Assembly: GCA_039920305.1 (NCBI GenBank)
Contig: JBDSEA010000186.1
Location: 1-28,187, forward strand
Length of the DNA: 28,187 nucleotides
Direction of reading: 5' to 3'
Origin: DASRAJ01 sp039920305
Lineage (GTDB): Bacteria; Bacteroidota; Bacteroidia; Chitinophagales; UBA10324
Below the pieces are notes generated by a model. The model made no database searches. It saw only the letters and a program-made list of their open reading frames with translations, and was not told the DNA's origin. A program made the position numbers and the translations under genes. Below are positions 1 to 8,370 of this stretch, piece by piece. Each line of letters begins with the position of its first letter. Within the stretch, counting starts at the first letter, position 1.

Positions 1-2
1 AA

Positions 3-788
3 ATGAGTGAGGCTGCCATGGCATTTGATCGGCTGCTGGGTATCATGAATGATCTGCGCGAAAAATGCCCGTGGGATATAAAACAAACACTTGAATCACT
101 TCGCCTTCTTACCCTCGAAGAAACCTATGAGCTTGCAGATGCCATTGATCAAAAGGATATGAATCTGCTTAAGGAAGAGATTGGCGACGTGATGCTTCAC
201 CTGGTATTTTATTCTAAAATTGCCTCGGAGCAGAATGCGTTTAACATTACTGAAGTTATCAGTTCACTTTGCGATAAGCTGATCAGGAGACATCCGCATA
301 TCTACGGTGATGTGGAAGCGAATGACGAAGCAACCGTAAAAAAGAACTGGGAACAGATAAAAATGGGTGAGCGGAAAAAGTCAGTGCTTGAGGGTGTTCC
401 TGCAGCGTTGCCAGCAGTAGTTAAAGCATACCGCATTCAGGATAAAGCCAGACAGGTAGGATTTGAATGGGAAAATAAAAATGACGTCTGGAAAAAAGTC
501 CTCGAGGAATTGAACGAGTTTAGTGAGTATGCGGAAAAGGAAAACTTAACGGATGAGGAAACGGAAAAAATGGATAAAGAATTCGGAGACCTTATATTTT
601 CACTCATAAATTTTTCACGCTTTCTAAAAATTGATCCGGAATCTGCACTGGAAAAAACAAATAAGAAATTCATTCAGCGTTTCCTCATGATGGAAAGCTT
701 GGCATTACAACAACAGCGCACGCTGCATGACATGACACTGAAAGAGATGGATGATCTCTGGAAGAAAACAAAAGAAGTGTACACGTAA
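3..788 (+). CDS. mazG: Nucleoside triphosphate pyrophosphohydrolase MazG
   Basis: MazG hydrolyses (d)NTPs to NMP and pyrophosphate, a house-cleaning role in the cytosol. The 261-residue product has the usual full length with two MazG repeats. In the first, CPWD (22-25) is followed by the metal-binding EExxE motif (E39, E40, E43) and by E58, E59 and D62 (EEIGD). The second repeat begins near residue 165 with VLEELNEF and has a matching EFGD. RRHPHIYGD near residue 95 is also typical. The ATG lies only 2 nt from the window edge. The N-terminus (AFDRLLGIMNDLR) aligns with known MazG starts, so the gene looks complete, but an upstream in-frame start cannot be excluded. The DUF4907 lipoprotein gene follows 10 nt downstream and is probably cotranscribed. 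Confidence 0.95.
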   Translation: MSEAAMAFDRLLGIMNDLREKCPWDIKQTLESLRLLTLEETYELADAIDQKDMNLLKEEIGDVMLHLVFYSKIASEQNAFNITEVISSLCDKLIRRHPHIYGDVEANDEATVKKNWEQIKMGERKKSVLEGVPAALPAVVKAYRIQDKARQVGFEWENKNDVWKKVLEELNEFSEYAEKENLTDEETEKMDKEFGDLIFSLINFSRFLKIDPESALEKTNKKFIQRFLMMESLALQQQRTLHDMTLKEMDDLWKKTKEVYT

Positions 789-798
789 TCCAATTCTA

Positions 799-1200
799 AT
801 GAGCATGAACAGGGCTAAATACTTATTCGTTTTAATACCTGCATTAATGTATGCTGCCTGCCGGAATTCTGCAACACCCGAAAATGATTTACATGATGAG
901 AAGGAAAACTTTGGGACACTCACTGAAGACACAATAAGGCACGCAAATGATTCAGTTAAAACGGAGGTTAAAACATTTAGGAGTGATAATGGGTGGGGTT
1001 ATGATATATTCATCGATTCCAAACTCTACATTCATCAGCCAAATATCCCATCAGTAAGTGGGACTAATGGGTTTGCAAATGAAGAATCCGCCAAAAGATG
1101 CGGAGAGTTTATCGCATTTAAGATCAGGAATCACATTTTGCCTCCGAGTGTATCACCGGTGGAATTAGACAGCCTGAACGGAATTAACCGGGATCAATAA
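799..1200 (+). CDS. DUF4907-like lipoprotein
   Basis: A 133-residue predicted lipoprotein of unknown function. An N-terminal signal (positively charged start, hydrophobic stretch FVLIPALMYAAC) ends in a lipobox-like YAAC, so Cys would be lipidated. Then comes a charged linker and a compact C-terminal region with GWGYDIFID, LYIHQPNIPSVSG and PPSVSPVELDSL. This pattern resembles the DUF4907 family, found mainly in Bacteroidota. An in-frame ATG exists at 751 inside mazG, but I chose the ATG at 799 because it puts the signal peptide at the N-terminus and leaves a 10-nt gap after mazG. The family assignment is from memory of its motif pattern. Confidence 0.7.
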   Translation: MSMNRAKYLFVLIPALMYAACRNSATPENDLHDEKENFGTLTEDTIRHANDSVKTEVKTFRSDNGWGYDIFIDSKLYIHQPNIPSVSGTNGFANEESAKRCGEFIAFKIRNHILPPSVSPVELDSLNGINRDQ

Positions 1201-1277
1201 GCAATTAACCAATATGCATAAATTTTTCTCCATGATGAAAAGGATTTCCGGTTGATCACTTTTGTAAATCTGTACGG

Positions 1278-2534
1278 ATGAAAATAGGTTTTTTGAACTA
1301 TATTTTATTATACGGCCTGACTGCGGTTTGCATTTCAGTTTTTACACCACGCGAAGCTTTAAGCTATGCTGTGCTCTCTCACGAGGCAATTATTGATGCT
1401 GCGTGGGATAATTCAATACTTCCATTGCTGAAAGATAAATTTCCGGGCGCTACCACTGATCAGTTGAATGACGCGCATGCATACAGTTACGGGGGCGCAA
1501 TCATGCCCGATATGGGCTATTTTCCATTTGGCAATCTCTTTTTTACTGATCTTGTTCATTATGTCCGCACCGGTGATTTTGTAATTAACCTGCTTTCAGA
1601 GGCTCAAGACCTAAATGAGCTTGCCTTTGCACTAGGAGCACTGGCGCATTACAATGCAGATAAGAATGGACATCCGGGTGCAGTAAATGTTTCAGTTGGA
1701 AAGGTGTATCCAAAGGTCGGGAAGGAGTTTGGTGATACTATCTATTATGAGGAAGACCGGATCGCGCATACCCGGATGGAATTTGGATTTGATGTGGCTC
1801 AGGTGGCAAGAGGAAAATATGCGCCGAAATCCTTTCATGATTTTATTGGCTTTGAGGTATCACAGCCGCTGCTCGAGCGTGCTTTTGTTCTCACCTACGG
1901 TATGGAATTGAAGGATGTTTATAAAGATCTTCCTGTAGCCATCAACAGCTTCCGCTGGTCAGTAAAAACATTCCTTCCATATCTCACCAATGCAGCATGG
2001 GCTTCAAAGAAAATTCAAATTCAGAAATTACAGCCGGGAATCACCCGCAAGCAATTCACCGCAAAAATGAGCAGGGCAGAATATCAAAAGGAGTGGGGGA
2101 AGAATTATAAAAGGCCGGGTATCGGGGCCTATGGAATTGCCCTGATGATTAAAGTTTTTCCCAAGGTCGGACTTGCCAGAATCCTTAAGTTCAAACTACC
2201 AACCCCGGAGGCGGAGGCGCTTTTTATAAAAAGTTTCGATCATACAGTTTCAGATTATTCCGGGATGCTTAAAAAATATAAAACCGGTTCATTACATCTT
2301 GTCAATATTGATTATGATACCGGAAGAAACACTGAGGCATGTGAATACAAGCTTGCCGACGATACCTATAAGAAATTATTACTACAGCTTTACTCGAGTC
2401 ATTCAGTCCATATTAGCCGGCAACTCCGAAAAAACCTGCTCGACTTTTACCATGACATACCACCAACTGTAAAAAATGAAAAGCAGGAAAAAGAATATCT
2501 CGACGCGATTACATGGCTTAAGTCGGATGAATAA
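1278..2534 (+). CDS. Secreted zinc-dependent phospholipase C-like protein
   Basis: A 418-residue protein with an N-terminal signal segment (about 1-30), so it is exported. The next part matches the zinc-dependent phospholipase C/S1-P1 nuclease-like fold. Candidate zinc ligands are H35 (LSHEAI), H67 (DAHAYSYGG), D78 (MPDMG), H94 (DLVHYVR), H124 and D128 (LAHYNAD) and H132. The C-terminal half (about 230-418) is not recognised. If active, it would cleave phospholipid head groups or similar phosphodiesters in the periplasm or outside the cell; the substrate is inference. It stands alone, convergent with the histidine kinase gene. An imperfect -7 box (CACTTTTG, 1257-1264) lies 13 nt before the ATG. 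Confidence 0.75.
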   Translation: MKIGFLNYILLYGLTAVCISVFTPREALSYAVLSHEAIIDAAWDNSILPLLKDKFPGATTDQLNDAHAYSYGGAIMPDMGYFPFGNLFFTDLVHYVRTGDFVINLLSEAQDLNELAFALGALAHYNADKNGHPGAVNVSVGKVYPKVGKEFGDTIYYEEDRIAHTRMEFGFDVAQVARGKYAPKSFHDFIGFEVSQPLLERAFVLTYGMELKDVYKDLPVAINSFRWSVKTFLPYLTNAAWASKKIQIQKLQPGITRKQFTAKMSRAEYQKEWGKNYKRPGIGAYGIALMIKVFPKVGLARILKFKLPTPEAEALFIKSFDHTVSDYSGMLKKYKTGSLHLVNIDYDTGRNTEACEYKLADDTYKKLLLQLYSSHSVHISRQLRKNLLDFYHDIPPTVKNEKQEKEYLDAITWLKSDE

Positions 2535-2596
2535 TATTTGATGAACCATTGCTTACCGGGGATTCAGCATTTCAAATAGTTCCGGGAAAACCTCCG

Positions 2597-5197
2597 TTAG
2601 TTATTGTCAGCAGCAGGAATATAAATATCAAATGTTGCACCCTCATCAGGTGCTGATGTAGCAGTAATAATACCCTGATGATTATCAACTATCTTTTTAC
2701 AAATGGCAAGTCCAATACCGGTACCCTGGTATTTGTCAATTCCATGAAGCCGCTGGAATACCTCAAAAATCCTGAGCCTAAATTTCGGGTCAAAGCCTAT
2801 CCCGTTATCCTTTACGCTGATATGACAATAATTTTTTTCAGGCTCGGGAATTTTATCCCTCAGTGCTGATCCGAGTACAATATTATCCTGAATTACAATA
2901 TGAGGCTGTTTGCCGGGTTTGGCAAACTTGAGCGAGTTGCTGATAAGGTTTTGCATCAATTGCCTGAATTGAAACGGGATGATATTGGCTTCACACAGGT
3001 TCGTTGTTTCAATTATTGCATTCTTTTCCTGTATTACTTCTTTCAGATCATTTTTTACCTCCTCAACAAGAGTGTTCAAATCCGTTTTCTCAAATTTTCT
3101 TTCAGTGGAATTCGTACGGGAATAGGCAAGAAGATCCTTGATCAGATTCTGCATTCGCTCTGCCGCAGCCTGCATCCGACTGAAATAATCTTTTCCTGAG
3201 TCAGATAAATTATCAAGCTCAGTTTCAACAATCCGTGATGCAAATGTTTGAATCTTTCGCAATGGTTCCTGCAGATCATGACTCGAAACATAGGCGAAGG
3301 AAGCGAGATCCTCGTTTATTTTTTCAAGTTCCCGGTTTTTCAATTCAAGGTTGCGGGCATTGGTTTTCATCTGATCCTCAGTTAGCTTCCTTTCAGTCAG
3401 GTCACGGGTTAATTCGGAAAAGCCGAGGAAATTATCATCATCATCATACAAGGCCGTTATTGAAACACCGGCCCAGAACATACTTCCGTCTTTCTTTATA
3501 CTCCAGCCTACGTGGCTTACCTTGCCATGCGATTTTGCTTCGGATATCAATTTTTCGGGGAGATGAATTGACTGATCAGCCCTTGTATAAAACACAGCGA
3601 AATTTTTTCCCAGAATTTCATCCTCTTTGTAACCCTTTTGTTTTTCAGCACCCTTATTCCAGTTTTCTACTGTTCCATCCTTACTTAAAAATATGATGGC
3701 ATAATCTTCCACATCGGATACCATACTAAGGTAGCGTTGCTCGCTTCGCTTCAATTCATTATTGCTGATTTCCAGTTGTTTATTTGATTCATTTAATTTC
3801 TCCTGCGCTGCCATCACCTCAGAAAGATTGTGGCCGAAATACAAAACCCCTGTAATTGAATCATTACTTTTCAAGGGAATGATTGAATTTTCCAGCCACA
3901 TTTTCAATGCCTTGGAATAGGTTAGGCTCTGATGTGTTGGAAATCCTTTTAATGCTTTCAGAATGTTCTGATAATTCTCAGTGCAGGTTACAGCCGGAAG
4001 AATATCAGGAACTGTTTTGTTTATTACATCTTCCTTCCTTAATCCAATAATATCGGAGGCTTTTTTATTAAAGATGGTTATGCGCATATCTTTATCAAAT
4101 CCTGCAATAAGATCAGTTGAGGAATCAATGAGTGTTTCAATAAGCTGATTGCGCTCGCGAAGACTGTCATTGGCTTTTTTCAAATTCTCAGACGCCTCTG
4201 TCAATGATGTTATATCATGACTGATTAAAAGTATTCCATAAACACTTTCGTCAGGGTTTTTAAGTGGCATGTAGAAGTTTTCATAAAACCTTTTATTCGC
4301 TTCTGAATAGTATTGAGGAATGTGAACCATTTCACCTTTAAGCCCATCGGATATATTCTTATACATGGCATTTTCTGCCATTTCAGGTAAAAGATCAGTT
4401 ATTTTTTCCCCAATTGCCTGTTCTTTTTTCATCCCGAGCATTACCTCGGTGTTCTTATTCATCAGTATGTAATTAAGATCCTTGTCAAGTGCTGCAATCT
4501 GATCAACGGATGTATCCAGAATAGTTTCAATCAGCTGGTTACGCGAGGAAAGTTGCTGCTCAAGATGTTCTGATCTTCTTAGTTCTCCGGTAATGATGGC
4601 ATATGAAGCGATAAGCACTGCAAGTGAAAACAGAATAAGCAAAATGACGACCAGGGGGGTGATGAAGCCTGCATTTTCCAGTGCGAGAGAGCGTGTCTTC
4701 AGTGTCGCGTCCTCCTCACCAAGCATTACATCTACCTGTCTTCGTGCAGAATCCATCAAAGCTTTACCATAGACAAGCTGCTGGGTTGTTATGGGATATT
4801 CAATATTCTGTTTAATGAGCGTATTAAGATATTGAAGGCGTGTGTCTACAAACCTCCTGAGCTTGTGCATGTTTTGCACCTGAATTCCATTTTCAGCAAT
4901 GAGCTCATCTAAAATATCAAAGCTTTCATCAAGGTTTTCTAAGGATTTGGAATAAGGGTAAAGAAATACTGAATCATGTATAAGCAGGTACCCGCGCTGG
5001 CCTGTTTCCGCATCTTTCAGAAATGAGATAATCCGCTCAAGCTGGAGCTTGACAAGATTGGTACGGTTGATAATCCTTGCGGTATCATCGAGGCTTTTTA
5101 TTCTTATGAATGAAACGATTGAAACGCTGAGCAGACCTGCTGCAGTGAGTACGAAAATTATTTTTATTCTTGAGCGGGAATCGTAAAATGCTCTCAA
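2597..5197 (-). CDS. CHASE3/PAS hybrid-input sensor histidine kinase
   Basis: An 866-residue membrane histidine kinase. Transmembrane helices at about 11-33 and 180-202 flank a periplasmic CHASE3 sensor with the signature DAETGQRGYLL (62-72). Three PAS domains follow (about 219-336, 349-466 and 485-605). The first two are clear duplicates: both begin RNQLIET and share an xDKD motif. The HisKA domain has the phosphoacceptor H640 in SSHDLQEPLRK. The ATPase domain has an N box (N750, N754), a G1 box DNGIGF (797-802) and a G2 box GTGIGLAI (825-832). No receiver domain is attached; the partner is the single-domain regulator just upstream. The only plausible start is TTG, overlapping the upstream stop as TTGA, which suggests translational coupling. 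The CHASE3 ligand is unknown. Confidence 0.93.
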   Translation of the reverse strand: MRAFYDSRSRIKIIFVLTAAGLLSVSIVSFIRIKSLDDTARIINRTNLVKLQLERIISFLKDAETGQRGYLLIHDSVFLYPYSKSLENLDESFDILDELIAENGIQVQNMHKLRRFVDTRLQYLNTLIKQNIEYPITTQQLVYGKALMDSARRQVDVMLGEEDATLKTRSLALENAGFITPLVVILLILFSLAVLIASYAIITGELRRSEHLEQQLSSRNQLIETILDTSVDQIAALDKDLNYILMNKNTEVMLGMKKEQAIGEKITDLLPEMAENAMYKNISDGLKGEMVHIPQYYSEANKRFYENFYMPLKNPDESVYGILLISHDITSLTEASENLKKANDSLRERNQLIETLIDSSTDLIAGFDKDMRITIFNKKASDIIGLRKEDVINKTVPDILPAVTCTENYQNILKALKGFPTHQSLTYSKALKMWLENSIIPLKSNDSITGVLYFGHNLSEVMAAQEKLNESNKQLEISNNELKRSEQRYLSMVSDVEDYAIIFLSKDGTVENWNKGAEKQKGYKEDEILGKNFAVFYTRADQSIHLPEKLISEAKSHGKVSHVGWSIKKDGSMFWAGVSITALYDDDDNFLGFSELTRDLTERKLTEDQMKTNARNLELKNRELEKINEDLASFAYVSSHDLQEPLRKIQTFASRIVETELDNLSDSGKDYFSRMQAAAERMQNLIKDLLAYSRTNSTERKFEKTDLNTLVEEVKNDLKEVIQEKNAIIETTNLCEANIIPFQFRQLMQNLISNSLKFAKPGKQPHIVIQDNIVLGSALRDKIPEPEKNYCHISVKDNGIGFDPKFRLRIFEVFQRLHGIDKYQGTGIGLAICKKIVDNHQGIITATSAPDEGATFDIYIPAADNN

Positions 5198-5670
5198 AGA
5201 AAAAAGTTTTGCAATAACCCATTCAGATGAACATACTTTTCACGCGGGAAGGGAAGAATTTTTTTCTTCCACTCAAGTGATAATATTTTTTCAATCACTT
5301 CTCTCAGCTTGCTGAAATCATTGGGCTTGCAAATATACAGGTGAGCCCCGGCTTTAAAAGTTTCATCAATCGCATTTTCCTGGGCAGTTGTAGAAAATAT
5401 AATGACGGGAATATGCTGCAGTTCAAGATCTTGCTTTATTTCCCCAAGGCACTCAAACCCATTTTTCAACGGCATGTTGAGATCAAGAAATAACAGGTCA
5501 GGGGTTTGGTTGGATTGTTTGAGTAAATCCATTAATTGCTGACCGTTTCGCGCGATCACAAGCTTATAATTGGTACAACATTCCTCCAGGGCATCATGAA
5601 AAAGAATGCAGTCATCCTCATCATCATCTGCAAGAAAAATAAGTCTGACTGCGGGATGTGTGTGTGGCAT
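5194..5670 (-). CDS. Single-domain (CheY-like) response regulator
   Basis: A 158-residue protein made only of a receiver domain plus a short tail, so it acts through protein contacts rather than DNA binding. It has the acidic cluster LADDDEDD, the phosphoacceptor Asp in LLFLDLNMP (D63 from this start), the switch Ser/Thr in IIFSTT and the conserved Lys in ICKPND. An upstream in-frame TTG at 5685 would extend it by five residues. I chose the ATG at 5670 because the TTG lies upstream of a perfect -7 promoter box (5675-5682). The stop overlaps the TTG start of the histidine kinase, its evident partner. The gene lies 46 nt after mlaD and may be read both from its own promoter and from the mla operon. 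Confidence 0.9.
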   Translation of the reverse strand: MPHTHPAVRLIFLADDDEDDCILFHDALEECCTNYKLVIARNGQQLMDLLKQSNQTPDLLFLDLNMPLKNGFECLGEIKQDLELQHIPVIIFSTTAQENAIDETFKAGAHLYICKPNDFSKLREVIEKILSLEWKKKILPFPREKYVHLNGLLQNFFL

Positions 5671-5674
5671 TCTA

Positions 5675-5682
5675 CAAACGTA
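5675..5682 (-). promoter_or_regulatory. -7 promoter box for the response regulator/kinase pair
   Basis: On the minus strand this reads TACGTTTG, a perfect match to the Bacteroidota -7 consensus TAnnTTTG, ending 4 nt before the ATG at 5670. Upstream, CTTG sequences on the minus strand lie near the -33 zone but with non-ideal spacing. The position implies a leaderless transcript beginning at or near the ATG. Confidence 0.5.
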
Positions 5683-5716
5683 CAACGGAATGTATTATCA
5701 AGGCAAGATCAAAAAA

Positions 5717-6697
5717 TTATTTTACCTGAGGTGTTTCCTTTTGCTCATCCTTTTCCTTTTTTTTAAAGTATCCGCGCAAAAGAAAATTGTGCTGAAGTCC
5801 TTCCATGTTTTCATTAAGCTTTTGGAAGCTGCTATCCAGGTTCCTGATGGCCGATTTAAGATTTTCAGCTGATTGCTGATCATGAAGTAAAACACCGATC
5901 GGTGTGTTTGGATCACTGCTTGCATTTTTAAGATTGGCTGTAAGGTCAGCGGCACTCGATGCAACCTGTTGCAGATGATTAACAGTAACCCTTACGGAAT
6001 TAAATAAAGTGGTATCCGTAACAAGTGTATTTGCAATAGTTCCTTTTTGCTGAAGCTTTACACTATAATCTGACAGCACGGCTGTAAGTTTTCCTGCCTC
6101 CTCTGAAGCTTTGCGCAGCGAGGCAATTGCAAGTGAAATGTTATGATACATTGATTCGTCGCTCATTAATTTACCGAGAGTCCCCTCACCATTTACAATT
6201 CTTTTGCTGAGCACTTTGAAATCATTGGTGATGTCAAGCAGATTTTTATTGTTTGCCTGGAAGGTATTCATCATGTCATCGGTACTTAGGGTTTTTTCAA
6301 TTCCGAGTGTATCGCCTTCCTGAACCGGACCGGCTTTTGAAGTTCCTCCGTAGATCACGATGATCTTATTTCCGATCAAGCCATCCGTGCTGATTTTAAC
6401 CTTTGCATCCTTACGAATGTACTGCTGTGATTTTTCATCCAGCTTCATGAGCACTTTTACCTGCGATTTACCATAAAAATGCATTTTGCTTACTGTGCCG
6501 ATCTTCACCCCTGAAAACCAAATATTATTACCGGCTTGCAACCCATTCACATCATCGAAGATGGTGGTAACTACTATTTTTTTAACAAAGCTGTTGTGGA
6601 GATTGCCAATGGTTAATATTCCCAGAAGCAGGAATATTATTCCAATGAAAATGAAAAGTCCTACAATAGTTGCCCGCCTGTTTTTAGATGCCTTCAT
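5717..6697 (-). CDS. mlaD: MCE-domain phospholipid transport protein MlaD
   Basis: A 326-residue substrate-binding component of an Mla-type ABC transporter that moves phospholipids between the inner and outer membranes. It has one N-terminal transmembrane helix (about 10-32) followed by an MCE domain (about 38-120) containing FDDVNGLQAGNNIWFSGVKIG and KISTDGLIGNKIIVIYGG. A long, largely helical region follows to about residue 300, with the strings of Asn, Ser and hydrophobic residues usual in Bacteroidota MlaD, and then a charged tail. It is much longer than E. coli MlaD (about 180 residues), as is common in this phylum. It sits 3 nt downstream of mlaF in the order mlaE-mlaF-mlaD. No mlaA, mlaB or mlaC is present in the window. 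Confidence 0.9.
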   Translation of the reverse strand: MKASKNRRATIVGLFIFIGIIFLLLGILTIGNLHNSFVKKIVVTTIFDDVNGLQAGNNIWFSGVKIGTVSKMHFYGKSQVKVLMKLDEKSQQYIRKDAKVKISTDGLIGNKIIVIYGGTSKAGPVQEGDTLGIEKTLSTDDMMNTFQANNKNLLDITNDFKVLSKRIVNGEGTLGKLMSDESMYHNISLAIASLRKASEEAGKLTAVLSDYSVKLQQKGTIANTLVTDTTLFNSVRVTVNHLQQVASSAADLTANLKNASSDPNTPIGVLLHDQQSAENLKSAIRNLDSSFQKLNENMEGLQHNFLLRGYFKKKEKDEQKETPQVK

Positions 6698-6700
6698 AGT

Positions 6701-7474
6701 TTATTGAATGAAATTATAGTCGAAAAAACCTTTAACCCTTACTTCTTCTGTGTTGAATACTTCATCGAAGGTACCCTGCCTTAAAAACTTGCCATCGAGA
6801 AGCATTGCAAGCCGGTCGCCGGTGGCCTTGGCACAGGTAAGATCGTGGGTGATGATGATCGAGCTCGTATTATACCGGTCCTGCACCTCATTGATGAGTT
6901 TATTTATTTCAATGCAGGTGATGGGGTCAAGGCCGGCCGTTGGCTCATCATAGAGCATAATTTCCGGGCGCAAAATGAGCGTGCGTGCAATTCCAATTCT
7001 TTTCCTTTGTCCCCCGGAAAGTTCTGAGGGCATTTGATTGATGGTCAGGCTAAGGCCAACAGCATCAAGCACTTCTTCCACTGCATCACTGGTTTCCTTG
7101 CTGCTCAGATTCTTTACGTTTCTTACCAGGGGAAATTCAAGGTTTTCACGAACATTCATACTGTCATATAATGCACTGTTCTGAAATGAAAATCCAACTT
7201 TCATCCTGAGTTCCCGCAATTGCTTGTCGTTCAATTTTTCAACATGCATTCCGAGTACATTCACATCTCCGGCATCAGGCTTAAGCAGGCCGGAGATAAT
7301 TTTTATCAAAACAGATTTTCCTGTACCTGACCTGCCGAGTACCACCACATTTTCACCTTTGTAAACATGGAGGTCAATACCGCGAAGCACATGCAGGTCA
7401 CCAAAGGATTTATGAAGCCCGCTGATAGAAATCACGATCTCTTCCTTATGTATATTATGATGCGGGTTTTCCAT
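6701..7474 (-). CDS. mlaF: Phospholipid ABC transporter ATP-binding protein MlaF
   Basis: A 257-residue ABC ATPase that drives the MlaE permease. All motifs are present: Walker A GRSGTGKS (47-54), Q-loop FQNSALYDSMNV (from about 97), signature LSGGQ (152-156), Walker B IMLYDEP (172-178), a D-loop AGLD and the switch H210. The ALYDSMNVRENL stretch after the Q-loop is characteristic of MlaF/Ttg2A rather than other importers. The start lies 4 nt after the mlaE stop and the stop 3 nt before mlaD, so the three genes are clearly one operon. The product acts on the cytosolic face of the inner membrane. Confidence 0.94.
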   Translation of the reverse strand: MENPHHNIHKEEIVISISGLHKSFGDLHVLRGIDLHVYKGENVVVLGRSGTGKSVLIKIISGLLKPDAGDVNVLGMHVEKLNDKQLRELRMKVGFSFQNSALYDSMNVRENLEFPLVRNVKNLSSKETSDAVEEVLDAVGLSLTINQMPSELSGGQRKRIGIARTLILRPEIMLYDEPTAGLDPITCIEINKLINEVQDRYNTSSIIITHDLTCAKATGDRLAMLLDGKFLRQGTFDEVFNTEEVRVKGFFDYNFIQ

Positions 7475-7478
7475 TAAT

Positions 7479-8273
7479 TTAATATAACCTTATCCAATTG
7501 GTAACCTGAACAACAATTATTTCTTCCACAAAAATCAGGAACATTGATAACACCACCGAAGCATTTGCAGCCCTCCCAACACCCTGGGTTCCCTGCGTTG
7601 CATTCATTCCTTTGTAACAACCTACAATTCCAATGGTGAAGCCATAAAGAAAGGATTTGAACAGAGATGAAAAAATATCGAGAAAGGAAATATCAGAAAA
7701 AGCTTCTTCAAAGAACGTTTTAAAGCTGGTTAATTCGTTTGCGTTTACATCCAGGTATGCGCCTAATAGTCCGACAAAAGCGCAGTAAAGCATGAGTAGC
7801 GGAATCATTAGAGTTGTTGCAAGCACCCTGGTTACCACAAGAAACTTAAAGGGATTAACAGCTGACACTTCCATAGCATCAACCTGCTCTGTAACTTTCA
7901 TGGAACCGAGCTCAGCACCAATGTTGGAACCTACTTTCCCGGCACAAATTAATGCGGTTACTAGGGGTGCAAGGGCACGTACTAATGCGATTGCTATTAA
8001 TGATGGAAGCCAGGAAGAGGCGCCGAACTCAGCAAGTGAGGGTCTGGATTGTTTTGTAAAAACAATGCCTGTTACAAAACCTGTAAGTGTAATTAAGGGA
8101 AGTGATTTATATCCCACCTCGTAGCATTGCTTAATTACTTCATGAAACTCAAAAGGCCTTTGAAAGGATTCCTTAAAAAACCGGATGATGAAACGATAGG
8201 CACTGTAAATATCCAAGAAAAGATTATCAATTCCTTTTGAAATGAAATGTTCTTTTGGCTTAGAATTTATCAA
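7479..8273 (-). CDS. mlaE: Phospholipid ABC transporter permease MlaE
   Basis: A 264-residue inner-membrane permease of the MlaE family. Recognisable stretches are GYKSLPLITLTGFVTGIV, LAPLVTALICAGKVGSNIGAE, MKVTEQVDAMEV and the C-terminal GFTIGIVGCYKGM, with about five hydrophobic segments after an N-terminal amphipathic region. The E-Q-[VI]-DA motif is the hallmark of the family. There is no ATG near the N-terminus; the first usable start is TTG at 8273, which gives a normal length. It is the first gene of mlaEFD. The promoter is unclear; an imperfect TATCTTTA occurs on the minus strand around 8318-8325. Confidence 0.92.
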   Translation of the reverse strand: MINSKPKEHFISKGIDNLFLDIYSAYRFIIRFFKESFQRPFEFHEVIKQCYEVGYKSLPLITLTGFVTGIVFTKQSRPSLAEFGASSWLPSLIAIALVRALAPLVTALICAGKVGSNIGAELGSMKVTEQVDAMEVSAVNPFKFLVVTRVLATTLMIPLLMLYCAFVGLLGAYLDVNANELTSFKTFFEEAFSDISFLDIFSSLFKSFLYGFTIGIVGCYKGMNATQGTQGVGRAANASVVLSMFLIFVEEIIVVQVTNWIRLY

Positions 8274-8370
8274 AGAATGGCTCGTTTTAACTAGGTAGGA
8301 ATACTGATAACTTAAGTAAAGATAAGGATGTGTAAATTAGCAGAATGGAGCGAATGTTATCATAGGGAAA

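Noticed and set aside
751..798. Start of the DUF4907 lipoprotein inside mazG
   Set aside because: It would place 16 polar residues before the lipoprotein signal and overlap mazG; the ATG at 799 is better.
3235..3696. 153-codon plus-strand frame
   Set aside because: It lies wholly antisense to the PAS/HisKA region of the histidine kinase, has no recognisable domain and has an unnatural composition.
7792..8124. 110-codon plus-strand frame
   Set aside because: Antisense to mlaE with Ser/Thr/Ala-rich shadow composition and no promoter.
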